A stretch of DNA of 64,000 nt from Streptomyces cadmiisoli (lineage in GTDB: Bacteria; Actinomycetota; Actinomycetes; Streptomycetales; Streptomycetaceae): assembly GCF_003261055.1 (NCBI RefSeq), contig NZ_CP030074.1, positions 868,001 through 932,000 of the forward strand, read 5' to 3'. The position numbers and the translations under genes are program-made. The notes under the pieces are model-generated. The model was given only the letters and a program-made list of their open reading frames with translations. It did no database searches and had not been told where the DNA came from. Each line of letters begins with the position of its first letter. Positions within the stretch are counted from its first letter, which is position 1. Positions 44,808 to 54,121 of this stretch are shown here, in pieces.

Positions 44808-46706
44808 ATGGGGGAGTGGGACGTGGCTGCGGGGAAGGGTGCGATACCCGAGCTGACGCGGGCGCATCGGGTCCTGATCGGTGTGGTGGTTGCCGGTGCC
44901 GTCGTCATCGCCGGTATCGGCTTCGCTGGTTCGTACGCGGCCGTCCGCGAGCTGGCCGTCCAGAAGGGCTTCGGGAACTTCTCCTACGTCTTCCCGATCG
45001 GCATCGACGCGGGCATCTGTGTCCTGCTCGCGTTGGACCTCCTCCTGACCTGGATCCGCATTCCGTTCCCGCTGCTACGCCAGACGGCCTGGCTGCTGAC
45101 AGCGGCCACGATCGCCTTCAACGGCGCGGCGGCCTGGCCGGACCCGCTGGGCGTGGGCATGCACGCCGTGATTCCGGTCTTGTTCGTGGTGTCGGTCGAG
45201 GCCGCGCGGCACGCGATCGGCCGGATCGCCGACATCACCGCGGACCAGCACATGGAGGGCGTCCGCTTCACCCGCTGGCTCCTGTCGCCCGTGCCCACGT
45301 TTCTGCTCTGGCGCCGTATGAAGCTGTGGGAGCTGCGCTCCTACGAGCAAGTGATCAAGCTGGAGCGGGAACGCCTGGTCTACCAGTCCAGCCTGCGCTC
45401 CCGCTTCGGCCGAGCCTGGCGTCGCAAGGCCCCCGTCGAGGCGTTGATGCCGTTGCGGCTGGCCCGGTACGGCGTCCCGCTCGCCGAGACCGCGCTCGCT
45501 GGTCTGGCAGCCGCCGGCATCGAGGAGCCACCGATCCAGTTCACCGTCGAGCGGGTCACCGGCGCGGCCCCGGCGCAAGACACCGTCCTCGAGACGGCGG
45601 CACCGCGGGAGCAGGGAGCGGCCGTGCTGGAGAGCGCAGAGCCGAAGCCGGTCAAGGACACCGTCCCAACCCCTGCGCCCGGGCGACCGGACGAGCGGCG
45701 GGAGTCGGCCGATGAAGCGGCCGATCGGTTCGCCGAGGCCTACCAGGCGTTCCTCGCCCAGTTCCAGGCCGAGCCGTCCCCCACGCAGTGGGCCGTCTGG
45801 CTCCGTAACACCTACGGCATCTCCACGGGATCCGGGGAACCACTCTCCGAGGACCAGGTGCAGTCTTTGCTCCGGGTCCTGCAGAAACGCTATGCGCTCG
45901 TCAGCCAAGAGCCTGCTGGCACCGGCGGAGCGGAGCCGGCCGACCAGTGGTACGACTACTTCCACAGCGCCTGGCGCACCTACGCGCAGCAGTTCGGCAC
46001 GTATCCGGATGCAGCCGATCTTGCTGCCTACGTGTACGAGCGGGACGCCATCACTGCAGACGGCAGCCGACCCATCACCGGCGCGGACCTGGCAGCCTTC
46101 GTCACGAGCTTTGAGGAGCGTGAGATCGCCAGCAGCAAACCGCCCGCCGCAACTGCCGCCGCCGACCCTGACGAGCAGGTCGCCGAAGAGGTCCCCCGGT
46201 CTGAAGAAGAACCCGAAGCGGCGCCGGCCGGCGCGGGCGCCCGGGCCGCAAAGGAGCAACGCACCCCGCGCGTGAACGCCGCCATCGATGACGAGTCTCC
46301 GGACGAGGGCGCCGTCACGGGGGTGGTCGTCGCCCTGACCACCGTCGACCGCTACTACCTGGCGTGGATGGAGTACCAGGCCGAGACCGGTGCAGAACCG
46401 GTCAAGGCCGAGCAGCTGTCCGCGTTCCTGGCCGGCAAAGGCCTCTATGGCCGGGGCGGGAAGCCGGTGAGCCCCTCCACCTTGCGGCGCTACCTGATGC
46501 CGTTCCGGGTCTACAGCCTCTGGGCCGCGCACCGGGCGCGCAGTGCCAAGCCGCCCTTCGACGCCGTTGCGCATGACTGCGCCGGCCACGGGGTCACTGC
46601 GCAGTACAACAGGCCCATCACCGCCGACTACGTCGCCGAGAACGCCGCCGACTTCGAACGCCGCTGGCAGGCACTCATCCGCCACCACGCCGAATCGCAG
46701 CAGTAG
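44808..46706 (+). CDS. DUF2637-domain membrane protein with three C-terminal repeats
   Basis: A 632-residue protein. The N-terminal 150 residues hold four hydrophobic segments (VLIGVVVAGAVVIAGIGFAG, FPIGIDAGICVLLALDLLLT, LLTAATIAFNGAAAW, AVIPVLFVVSVEAARHAIG), the DUF2637 pattern common on actinobacterial plasmids and integrative elements. A basic cytosolic stretch follows. Then come three copies of a unit of about 55 residues starting Y-x-x-F/Y-L/W and ending in L-x-x-x-L/Y-x-x-Y/F (about residues 308-365, 380-440 and 510-570), separated by acidic Pro/Ala linkers. The role is unknown; replication or transfer functions are suggested by usual context. It is the last gene before the CRISPR array. 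Confidence 0.75.
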   Translation: MGEWDVAAGKGAIPELTRAHRVLIGVVVAGAVVIAGIGFAGSYAAVRELAVQKGFGNFSYVFPIGIDAGICVLLALDLLLTWIRIPFPLLRQTAWLLTAATIAFNGAAAWPDPLGVGMHAVIPVLFVVSVEAARHAIGRIADITADQHMEGVRFTRWLLSPVPTFLLWRRMKLWELRSYEQVIKLERERLVYQSSLRSRFGRAWRRKAPVEALMPLRLARYGVPLAETALAGLAAAGIEEPPIQFTVERVTGAAPAQDTVLETAAPREQGAAVLESAEPKPVKDTVPTPAPGRPDERRESADEAADRFAEAYQAFLAQFQAEPSPTQWAVWLRNTYGISTGSGEPLSEDQVQSLLRVLQKRYALVSQEPAGTGGAEPADQWYDYFHSAWRTYAQQFGTYPDAADLAAYVYERDAITADGSRPITGADLAAFVTSFEEREIASSKPPAATAAADPDEQVAEEVPRSEEEPEAAPAGAGARAAKEQRTPRVNAAIDDESPDEGAVTGVVVALTTVDRYYLAWMEYQAETGAEPVKAEQLSAFLAGKGLYGRGGKPVSPSTLRRYLMPFRVYSLWAAHRARSAKPPFDAVAHDCAGHGVTAQYNRPITADYVAENAADFERRWQALIRHHAESQQ

Positions 46707-46879
46707 GGGGCGTCACCGCGCACCGGCTGGGCACCCCGTCTCCCCGACATGCCCAGCAGGCTACGCAATCAGAAGAAGCACCAGGTCAGCACTCCATTGC
46801 GCCGACATCGCGATCATTGCGCAGCCGTGTGCACCGCGTCCTTGCGCAGCCCTGCTCGTGGACCGACGAGGAGGACCCA

Positions 46880-47240
46880 TGTAGGCACTGCGCATCGACC
46901 CGGACGCCACGGTCACGGACCTCAAACTGCCGCGCCCGATGCGCGCATCGAGATCCAGGAACACGTCGGTTCCGACGCCGTCGACCAAGGGTTCACCACC
47001 GGGGTGCCGTTGTGCACATTCACGGCAACGGGCCGAAGCAAGGACTTCCCCAGAACCTGGCCGCATGGGCCTGGGCGAGTGCCTGGCGTGGCATGCTCCC
47101 TGTACCCGCTGGCCGGTCCCATCGTCATCACGGGCCGAACCGCGAGCGGGGACATGGCGGCACTCGACAGCGACCTTGCGCAGCACGCCAAGGCCGTTGC
47201 GCAGACCGTCCGCGACACGCTGTCTGTTGTCTCACACTGA
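46880..47240 (+). pseudogene. Small protein remnant (DUF3846-like), frameshifted
   Basis: Across frames the stretch reads ALRIDPDATVTDLKLPRP, then ARIEIQEHVGSDAVDQG, then LAGPIVITGRTASGDMAALD and AQTVRDTLSVVSH. The start motif and the GPIVITGxxxxGD end resemble small DUF3846-type proteins of actinobacterial mobile elements. At least two frame changes are needed and the apparent first codon is preceded by a stop. The assignment is tentative. Confidence 0.35.
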
Positions 47241-47442
47241 AACGTCCAAGATCTCTCTCACCGGAATGTCACCTGGAACGCTCTGTTGAGCTGGTGTGTT
47301 GGTTCTATGACGTGACATTGCGTGAAACGTGATCGTGGCAAGTCACGCAAAAGCGCAGGACATTCCGATGCGAATCGCGTAGAAGATTTGATCTTGGTTC
47401 GTGGGTCCGGAGTACCTGTCTTGGTCTATGGGCTTGAAGCGC

Positions 47443-48370
47443 GGTACATCACTACTTCTCCGCGTGTGCGAGCGTCACGGTCTTCGGTGACGGTTCTGCG
47501 TGTGCGCGCTGGCCTTCGAGGCGGGGCTGCGGATTGCGACCCGCCGCGGTACATCTCTGCGTTCACAGACCGAACCCGCCCTGGCTGGCCGTGAGGGGGG
47601 CGAGTGCTGCTGCACCTCCGCGTATGCGGAATGGGTGAAATGCCCCCGAGGTATGTGGGTGCTGCTGACTGGTGCATCTCTGCGGGTGTGCGGACTCGAC
47701 GCCCGCGGGCTCTTGGATGTGTCCGTCACGTCTGGTGCATCTCCGCGCGCGGAGTGGACAGGGTAACGATCCGCGCGTTCGTTCCGTCGATCGGTGCATC
47801 CCTGCGCGTGCGGGTGGACGCGCGCCAGTGGGACTTACCCCGACTAACGGTAGGTGTATTGCTGCGCTGCGGGGTGAACTCGGCATCGCAACCAGCCTCG
47901 AAGTGCCCGAACGGTGCATCTCCGCGCGCGGGGTGGATCCGCATCTGAGGAAGCGGCAGGGCGGACGGACCGGTACATCTCCGCGTGTGCAGGTGGGATC
48001 TTCCTCGGCACGCTGGTAGGTCGCGTCGTACGGTGCATCTCCGCGCGTGCGGTGTAGGCATTAGTCCAGGTGGCGCAGATTCCCGACGAGGCCGGTGCAT
48101 TGCATCTCTGCGTGTGCGGAGTGGACGAGACGGCCAGGAGGGCTCCCGGGGCGGTCATCGATGCATCTCCGCTCGTGCGGGGTGGCCGGTATGGGCGATG
48201 TCGATGACCCGGGCGATCACGGTGCATCTCCGCTCGTGCGGGCTGGACGCCGGAAACTGCGAGGCGATGTGCGACACGGCCGGTGCATCTCCGCGTGTGC
48301 GGGTGGACGCCGACACCACCGAGGTCGACTTCCTCGGCACCGGTGCATCTCCGCTTATGGGGGACGGACT
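47443..48370 (-). CRISPR. Degenerate type I-E CRISPR array, about 16 repeats
   Basis: Plus-strand repeat copies begin (GGTGCAT-like) at 47443, 47492, 47548, 47609, 47671, 47734, 47793, 47853, 47913, 47972, 48032, 48094, 48160, 48221, 48282 and 48342, mostly 59-62 bases apart. That gives about 28-nt repeats and about 33-nt spacers. On the minus strand the core is CCCGCACACGCGGAGATG followed by CACC, very like known I-E repeats. Repeats nearest cas3 (48221-48309) are best conserved. Those at 47443 (6-base insertion), 47492 (deletion) and 48094 (TGCAT duplicated) are damaged. This gradient suggests transcription on the minus strand from a leader beside cas3. Confidence 0.88.
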
Positions 48371-48592
48371 CTCTTTGACCTGCGCTTGTGTGGTGACTTT
48401 GCCCTTGCGTGATGTCGGTGTGGGCAGGGTGACTGAGGCAGTCTGTCCTGTTTCCAGAGCTGATATTGCGTTCTTTGTAGCTATTTCACTCAAGAGGGCG
48501 GTTGTGGGAAGCAGTCGGCGACCTGCCGGGGCGTGGCGGGGTAGAGGGCGACGTGTTCGGTTTCGGTGGCTGTCAGGAGGGGGAGCGCAGGC
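48371..48592. promoter_or_regulatory. Probable CRISPR leader and cas3 promoter region
   Basis: The 222 bases between the best-conserved end of the array and cas3 include an A+T-richer core (GCTGATATTGCGTTCTTTGT at 48460-48479). Divergent transcription of the array (minus) and cas genes (plus) from here fits the repeat orientation. AGGAGGGGGAG at 48576-48586 is the cas3 ribosome-binding site. Confidence 0.55.
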
Positions 48593-51499
48593 GTGGGGGT
48601 AGTGGAAGACAGCAGGATCAACGGGCTGACGTTGTGTCTGTGGGGTAAGTACTGTGCCCGTCATGGGCTGATCTATCCGGTGCTGTTCCACATGCTCGAT
48701 ACGGCTGCGGTGGCGGGGGAGTTGTGGGACCGGCTACTGACCGGGCCGCAGCGTGACACTGTCGCGGCGGGGCTGGGGATGAGCCGGGCGCAGGCCTGCT
48801 GTGTGGTGATGTTCATCGCAGGCCTGCATGATTTGGGCAAAGTGAGCCGTTTCCAGGCCTGCGAGCCGGTTGCGTGGGCACGGGTCAGCGATGAGCTGCG
48901 GGCCGATGCGGGCCGCTGGAGACTGATGCGGCACGAGCGGGCTTCCGTGCATGCCCTGGTCGGGATCCTCGCGGAGATGGGCTACGAACTGTCCGGTGAT
49001 GCCAGCCCGGCCGTGCGGATGGCGCAGATTGCCGGCGGTCACCATGGACGTTTCCCGCAGCTCGATGTGCACGGCGCGGCCAGCGTCCGGCGCGTGCAGG
49101 TCGATCTCGGCGGCCGGCTGTGGCAGGAGATCCGTTACCGCTACGCCGCTCAGGTGCGGCATCTGACGGGTGCCGAAACGGTGCCGGGGCAGGTGTCGGT
49201 CACGGCGGCGGTACTGATGACCGGGCTGGTGATGGCCGCCGACCGGCTGGCCAGCCAGCGCAAGGTGTGGGCGCCGCGGGCGGATGCGCCCGCCTACGGT
49301 GCTGCCCAGCATTTCGCCTGGGCCCGATGGAAGGCCCGTGAAGTGGTGGAGGAGTCACGGCTGGCGCGGATCGACCTGCCGGTGCTGCCGTTTATCACCG
49401 CGCATCCCCACCTGCGCGCCCCGAACCCACTTCAGGCATCAATCCTGGACAGCCTTCCCCAGCTGGCCGATGCACGGGGCGCCGGGATCGTGCTGGTCAC
49501 CGACGGCACTGGCGCGGGCAAGACCGTCACTGCCCTGGAGGCGTCCCGCATCCTCAACGACGCGTGCGGCAGCCGGGGACTGTGCTTCCTGCTGCCCACC
49601 ACGGCCACCGCGGACGCCGCCTACGACACGCTGTGCGGCTATCTTCATGCGCACCGTCCCACCCCGGCCGTGCTCACGCTCGTGCACAACCACAGCTGGC
49701 TGAACGCCGCCTACTCCGATGAGATGCTCGCCCCCGGCGACGTCCCCACCTGCACCGGCGACGACCCCCACACCGACGAAGACGATGACGACGACTGCCG
49801 GCCGCCAGGCAACGGTGGGAAGAGCGGGACCTGGCGGCGGATCCTCCCGGACGGCTGGGTACGCGGCTGGGACCGTGCACTGCTGGCCCAGTTCACCGTC
49901 GCCACCGTCGACCAGGCACTGATGGCCGCGCTCCCGGTACGCGACAGTGCCCTGCGGATGCTGTCCCTGTCGGGCAAGTGCGTGGTCGTCGACGAGGCGC
50001 ACGCGCTCACCGCGTTCAGCCGGCGCATCCTGCTGCGGCTGCTGCACTGGCTCGGTAGCCTGCGCACTCCGGTGGTCGTGCTCTCGGCGACACTGCCGGG
50101 ACAGACGGCACGCGAACTCTTGTACTCCTACCTGGCCGGTGCCGGACACCGCAGACGCGATCTGATCGCGCGCGAGGACGAGTTCACCGTGCCCTACCCG
50201 GGCTGGCTGTTCGCCGACGCCGCCACTGCCCAGACTGCTGTCATCCTTGGTGATGTACGCACCCGGCACGCCGCCGCGCAGCAGCGCACCATCACACTCC
50301 GCCTGGCCCCGGCGCGCTACCGGCGCCTCGAGGTTCCGGCGCGCCGGGCCAGAACGGGGGAGCGGCTGGCCCGTATCGCCGCCGCAGTCGCCCCCGTGGC
50401 ACGGCTGGGCGGATGCGCCGTCATCGTGTGCGCCACGGTCGCCGATGCCCAGGACACCTACCGCTACCTGCAGCAGTTCCTTGAATGGCCCGCAGGCCCG
50501 CAAGACCTGCTGCTGGTCCACGCCCGTTTCCCCGGCCACTGCCTCGAACGGGCGCTGGCCCGGGTCCGTACCCAGCTGGGCCCGTTCGGGCCGCGCCCCG
50601 AACGGCTGGTGGTGGTCACGACCAGTCTGCTGGAACTCAGCCTCAACATCGACGCCGACCTCGTGGTCAGCGACCTCACCTCGCTGGCCCGGCTGATCCA
50701 GCGCGCGGGACGGCTGTGGCGCTTCGAACAAGCCTGGCAGGACGAACGTCCCCCCGGCATCACCCCGCGTCCGCCCTGGATCCGGGCCCGCGGCCCCCGC
50801 CTCACCGTCCTGCACCCTATCGACCATGACCGCACCACCCTGCTGCCCGAGGCCTGGGCCGCCACTGACCACCCCTACCTCCAGCACGCCAGCGCCCACC
50901 TGCTCACCCTGCCCGGCCACCAGCGGATCACCCTGCCCGAGCAGGCCCAGCACCTGGTCGAACTCGTCCACCAGTCCGGCCTGCCGGCCACCTGGTCCGG
51001 CCCGCTCGCCGCCCTCCACGAGCAGCACCTGGCCGCCGAGCGGGCCGAGGAGCACACCAGCACCATCCATCTCATCCCCCCGCACGACCGTGTCGCCTCC
51101 CTGGCCGACCTGCACCGCCAGAAACTGACCGCCGCGCAGGCCGCCACCCGCCCGCACGACCGGCCCCGCCGCGTCCTTGCCTCCTACCGGCGTCCCGGCC
51201 ACCCGCCCACCCTCGACACAGCCGGCCGCTTTCCCCTGCTCCAGGGACCTCACCTGTGCCCAGCCGCCATCCGCACCGTCCTGCAGCACACCGTGCCGGT
51301 CCCCAGCGCCTGGGCCGCTGCCGCTACCCAGGACCACCAGAGCCCCGAAGCCTGGCAACAGCACCCCCTGCTCGCCGACCTCGTCCTCCTCCCGCACGAT
51401 CCGGACCGTCCGCAACCAGTCCAGCTCGGCCACCACCTGCTGCACATCGACGACGAACTCGGCCTCATCCACGGCGAAACGGCCCCCGCAGCGCACTGA
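48593..51499 (+). CDS. cas3: Type I-E Cas3 nuclease-helicase
   Basis: A 968-residue protein from a GTG 6 bases after AGGAGGGGGAG. The HD domain has FHMLDTAAVAGELWD, HDLGK (His79, Asp80), GGHHG and an ADRLAS motif. The SF2 helicase has Walker A GTGAGKT (Lys310), DEAH (from Asp467), LSATLP and QRAGRLWR (from Gln703). The C-terminal Cas3 domain extends to AAH. Cas3 is recruited by Cascade to unwind and degrade DNA. The canonical motif V EQSLDLD reads ELSLNID here, losing the Gln and one Asp. All other catalytic residues appear present, so it may still be active. It starts the cas locus divergently from the array. Confidence 0.94.
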   Translation: MGVVEDSRINGLTLCLWGKYCARHGLIYPVLFHMLDTAAVAGELWDRLLTGPQRDTVAAGLGMSRAQACCVVMFIAGLHDLGKVSRFQACEPVAWARVSDELRADAGRWRLMRHERASVHALVGILAEMGYELSGDASPAVRMAQIAGGHHGRFPQLDVHGAASVRRVQVDLGGRLWQEIRYRYAAQVRHLTGAETVPGQVSVTAAVLMTGLVMAADRLASQRKVWAPRADAPAYGAAQHFAWARWKAREVVEESRLARIDLPVLPFITAHPHLRAPNPLQASILDSLPQLADARGAGIVLVTDGTGAGKTVTALEASRILNDACGSRGLCFLLPTTATADAAYDTLCGYLHAHRPTPAVLTLVHNHSWLNAAYSDEMLAPGDVPTCTGDDPHTDEDDDDDCRPPGNGGKSGTWRRILPDGWVRGWDRALLAQFTVATVDQALMAALPVRDSALRMLSLSGKCVVVDEAHALTAFSRRILLRLLHWLGSLRTPVVVLSATLPGQTARELLYSYLAGAGHRRRDLIAREDEFTVPYPGWLFADAATAQTAVILGDVRTRHAAAQQRTITLRLAPARYRRLEVPARRARTGERLARIAAAVAPVARLGGCAVIVCATVADAQDTYRYLQQFLEWPAGPQDLLLVHARFPGHCLERALARVRTQLGPFGPRPERLVVVTTSLLELSLNIDADLVVSDLTSLARLIQRAGRLWRFEQAWQDERPPGITPRPPWIRARGPRLTVLHPIDHDRTTLLPEAWAATDHPYLQHASAHLLTLPGHQRITLPEQAQHLVELVHQSGLPATWSGPLAALHEQHLAAERAEEHTSTIHLIPPHDRVASLADLHRQKLTAAQAATRPHDRPRRVLASYRRPGHPPTLDTAGRFPLLQGPHLCPAAIRTVLQHTVPVPSAWAAAATQDHQSPEAWQQHPLLADLVLLPHDPDRPQPVQLGHHLLHIDDELGLIHGETAPAAH

Positions 51500-51942
51500 A
51501 GCCCGCCGCAAGACAGGCCGCAGAATCCCGACGCAGCCACCGCCGGCCTCACCCTGCCCGCGGAGCGCCACCACTGCCGAGGGACATGCGAACCCGGCTA
51601 CAGCGCACGGCGGTGCAAACGGCGCGCACCGTCCCCCGTTGCGCGCCTGGCCCGCACTCCAGCCGTTGATCACACTAGTTCGCAGGCTCTGTACCGCGGT
51701 TCACCACGGATGCTTTCCTTGATCCATGTGACGGTGCGTATCGCACGTCACGGAATGTTTCCGTCCGTCGTCTCTGCGGCCCCTGCGATCCGCTCCCGCC
51801 CCAGGACGTCCTCCACGGACCCAGCCCGGGCGCGCCCCCCTCGCGCCGCATCCAGTCCATAGCGCTCTGCCCGAGCGCGTCGCCCAGGCCTCCTCGCCAT
51901 GGCCCCGCACAGCCCGGCAGGAAGCGAAGAGGAGTGTTCGCG
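51500..51942 (+). promoter_or_regulatory. cas3-cas8e intergenic region with inverted repeat
   Basis: A 443-base gap separates cas3 from the Cascade genes, so a separate promoter is likely. An inverted repeat at 51728-51751 (arms GTGACGGTGCG and CGCACGTCAC around TAT) could bind a regulator. GAAGAGGAG precedes the cas8e ATG. No gene was recognised here. Confidence 0.45.
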
Positions 51943-53523
51943 ATGCCACCCCCGAGTTTCCGGATCGACCTGAGCCCCTGTATCCCGGTGCGCTGCGGCA
52001 AGCACATCGAGTACGTCGGCTTACGTGAACTCCTCACGGACGCACACCGCATCGACGACCTGGCCCTGCCCCTGCCTCCCGCCCGGTCCGGCCTCTACCG
52101 GGTCCTGGCCGCGATATGCGCCGCCGTCACCGAACTCGACGACCCGGACCAGCCGATCAAGGAGTGGCTGGACCACCGCGCAGAGCTCCTCAGACGCGAA
52201 GACGGCTTCGATACCGATGCCGTGCACGCCTACTTCGACGCCGATCCCGGCGCCTTCGACCTCTTCCACCCCACGCGCCCGTGGTGGCAGGACGCGGCAC
52301 TGGCCGTCCAGTGCCCCAAACGCAGCGGGATCAACTCCCTCATCTACGGCCGCGCGGCCGGCCGCAACCTGGTCTGGTTCAACCCCCGCCACACCGACAC
52401 CGATCCCCAGCCCGTGCCCACCAGGGAAGCGCTGTGGAGCCTGCTCGCCTACCACTACTACGGACCCTCCGGGCGGGCCACCACCCGGACCGTCGATGGA
52501 GTCACCAGCGGGCAGCTGAAAGCCGGACCGCTGCGCTCCACCGTCTCCTTCCACCCCCGCGGCCGCACCTTGTACGAGACCCTCCTGCTGCACCAGACGC
52601 CCTACCGCGGCGACGATCAGGCCCCCGGCAGTGACGCCTGCCCCTGGCAGGAACCCCCTGCCCATCCCCTGCGGACACCCCATGCGGCGACCTGGCCCAA
52701 GCGGCTGCTGACCGGCCGCTCCGTGCACGCGGCGCTCCTGGTCCCGGACGCCAGTGGCGAACACGTCACCGACGCCTACCTGACCTGGGCCACCCAGCAC
52801 CCGCTGCTCGAGGCCACCGATCCCTACCTCGTCTACGACATCGACCCCAAGGCGCCCGCGGAACGCCGGCGCAGCCCGCGCCGCGCGAACGCCGACCACG
52901 CCCTGTTCCGCGCCCTGCCCGCGCTGGCACTCGCCGGTGATGAACACCGGCCAGGCTGCCGGCCCGAGGCATTCACCACCATCAACAGCCTTCCCAAGGA
53001 CACGCGCGCCCGCCTGCGCGTGTGGGTGTGCGGATTCGACCAGGAAGGCCAGGTCAACAACCGTATCTGGTACACCAGCCTGACCCCGCCGATCTGGCCG
53101 CTGGCCCAGGAGAACGACCCCGTCAAGGCCTCCCGCATCGTCGAGTGCTGCGCCGCCGCGGAGACTCTGGGCGCCGCCCTGCGCCGACAAGCCGACCAGG
53201 CATGGAAGGACACCGGCCTCACCCCGCCCCCGGCCAAGGGCGGCGGGAAAAGAGACACCAGCCCGTGGGCCGGACAGGCCCTCGCCGGCTACTGGCCGCG
53301 CGCCGAGCAGGCCTTCTGGGAACTCCTCGACGACACACGGTCCGCCTACGGGGTGTTCGCCGCCACGGCCATCACCGCACTGTCCGAGACCACACGGGAC
53401 GCCCTCAACCGCCTGCCCAAGGCCGGCCCGGCCCTGGCCCGCGCCGTGCAGAGCCTGCGACGCGCCGGCACACCCCCCGACGACACCCTCCGCCCGACCA
53501 AAGGACCGCATGCCCAGCCGTGA
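51943..53523 (+). CDS. cas8e: Cascade large subunit Cas8e (CasA/Cse1)
   Basis: A 526-residue Cse1-type protein. The N-terminus reads FRIDLSPCIPVRCGKHIEYV, with GLRELLTDAHRIDDLALP typical of the family. FDLFHPTRPWWQDAA, LVWFNPRHTDTDPQPVPTRE and WSLLAYHYYGPSGRATTR are recognisable family blocks, and the C-terminal third is a four-helix bundle. It recognises the PAM and recruits Cas3. The ATG at 43 (51943) is preferred over the GTG nine bases earlier because of GAAGAGGAG. Its 3' end overlaps cse2 by 14 bases. Confidence 0.92.
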   Translation: MPPPSFRIDLSPCIPVRCGKHIEYVGLRELLTDAHRIDDLALPLPPARSGLYRVLAAICAAVTELDDPDQPIKEWLDHRAELLRREDGFDTDAVHAYFDADPGAFDLFHPTRPWWQDAALAVQCPKRSGINSLIYGRAAGRNLVWFNPRHTDTDPQPVPTREALWSLLAYHYYGPSGRATTRTVDGVTSGQLKAGPLRSTVSFHPRGRTLYETLLLHQTPYRGDDQAPGSDACPWQEPPAHPLRTPHAATWPKRLLTGRSVHAALLVPDASGEHVTDAYLTWATQHPLLEATDPYLVYDIDPKAPAERRRSPRRANADHALFRALPALALAGDEHRPGCRPEAFTTINSLPKDTRARLRVWVCGFDQEGQVNNRIWYTSLTPPIWPLAQENDPVKASRIVECCAAAETLGAALRRQADQAWKDTGLTPPPAKGGGKRDTSPWAGQALAGYWPRAEQAFWELLDDTRSAYGVFAATAITALSETTRDALNRLPKAGPALARAVQSLRRAGTPPDDTLRPTKGPHAQP

Positions 53524-54121
53524 CGAACGCCGCTGCCACTACGACGCCTTCGTCGCTCACGTCCGCAGCCTGTGCAGCACCCCACGCATCCGCAGCCTCC
53601 TCGAGGACGGCCGAGGACGGCCCCCCACCCAGTGCCCGCGCATGGACGCCTACCTCGTCAAACCCTGCCAAGGCTTCGGCGCCCGCCGCGCCCACTACAC
53701 AACCGCCTCCCTGATCGCCCTGGAACGTCCCGCCCCGGACTGGACCGAGCAGGCACCCTCCGCCCCACTCCCGCACCCCGGCCTCACCCCGGACGATCTG
53801 CTGGAGCGTGAACCGGCACCGCCGGACAACTGGGCACGACGTCCCAACCTCGGCCGAACCCTGGCCGACGCCGCCCGCGCACACCCCCACACCGCAGCAG
53901 GCTGGCAACGCGAAGTGGAAGTGATGGGCGTGCTCTCCGCCGACCTGCTGCACACCCGACTGCCCCACACCGTCCAGCGCCTCCTCAGCCTCGGCCTGGC
54001 ATACGACGTCGCCGTGCTGCTCGAAGACCTCGCCCAATGGGACTTCGAACCGCTGGAAGTCGCCGGCCGCTGGCGCCACTCCTTCTACCTGACCGTCCCC
54101 GACACCCTCCTGGAGCTGTGA
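53510..54121 (+). CDS. cse2: Cascade small subunit Cse2 (Cas11e)
   Basis: A 203-residue helical protein. It has family features RPPTQCPRMDAYLVKPCQGF near residue 40, YTTASLIALERP, then LGRTLADAARAHP and LLHTRLPHTVQRLLSLGLAY toward the C-terminus. Two copies stabilise R-loop formation in type I-E Cascade. The start overlaps cas8e and the TGA shares a base with the ATG of cas7e (TGATG), showing translational coupling. Confidence 0.9.
   Translation: MPSRDERRCHYDAFVAHVRSLCSTPRIRSLLEDGRGRPPTQCPRMDAYLVKPCQGFGARRAHYTTASLIALERPAPDWTEQAPSAPLPHPGLTPDDLLEREPAPPDNWARRPNLGRTLADAARAHPHTAAGWQREVEVMGVLSADLLHTRLPHTVQRLLSLGLAYDVAVLLEDLAQWDFEPLEVAGRWRHSFYLTVPDTLLEL

Noticed and set aside
47604..48602. Plus-strand open frames in which CISAR, GASPR and similar words recur
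   Set aside because: The repeated words are translations of the CRISPR repeats. Period, repeat symmetry and neighbouring cas genes show this is an array and not a repeat protein.
49439..51673. A 744-residue open frame antisense to cas3, and a 496-residue frame antisense to cas8e
   Set aside because: These follow from high-GC codon bias on the coding strand. Their translations are Gly/Val/Gln-rich with no domain, while the opposite strand encodes clear Cas proteins.
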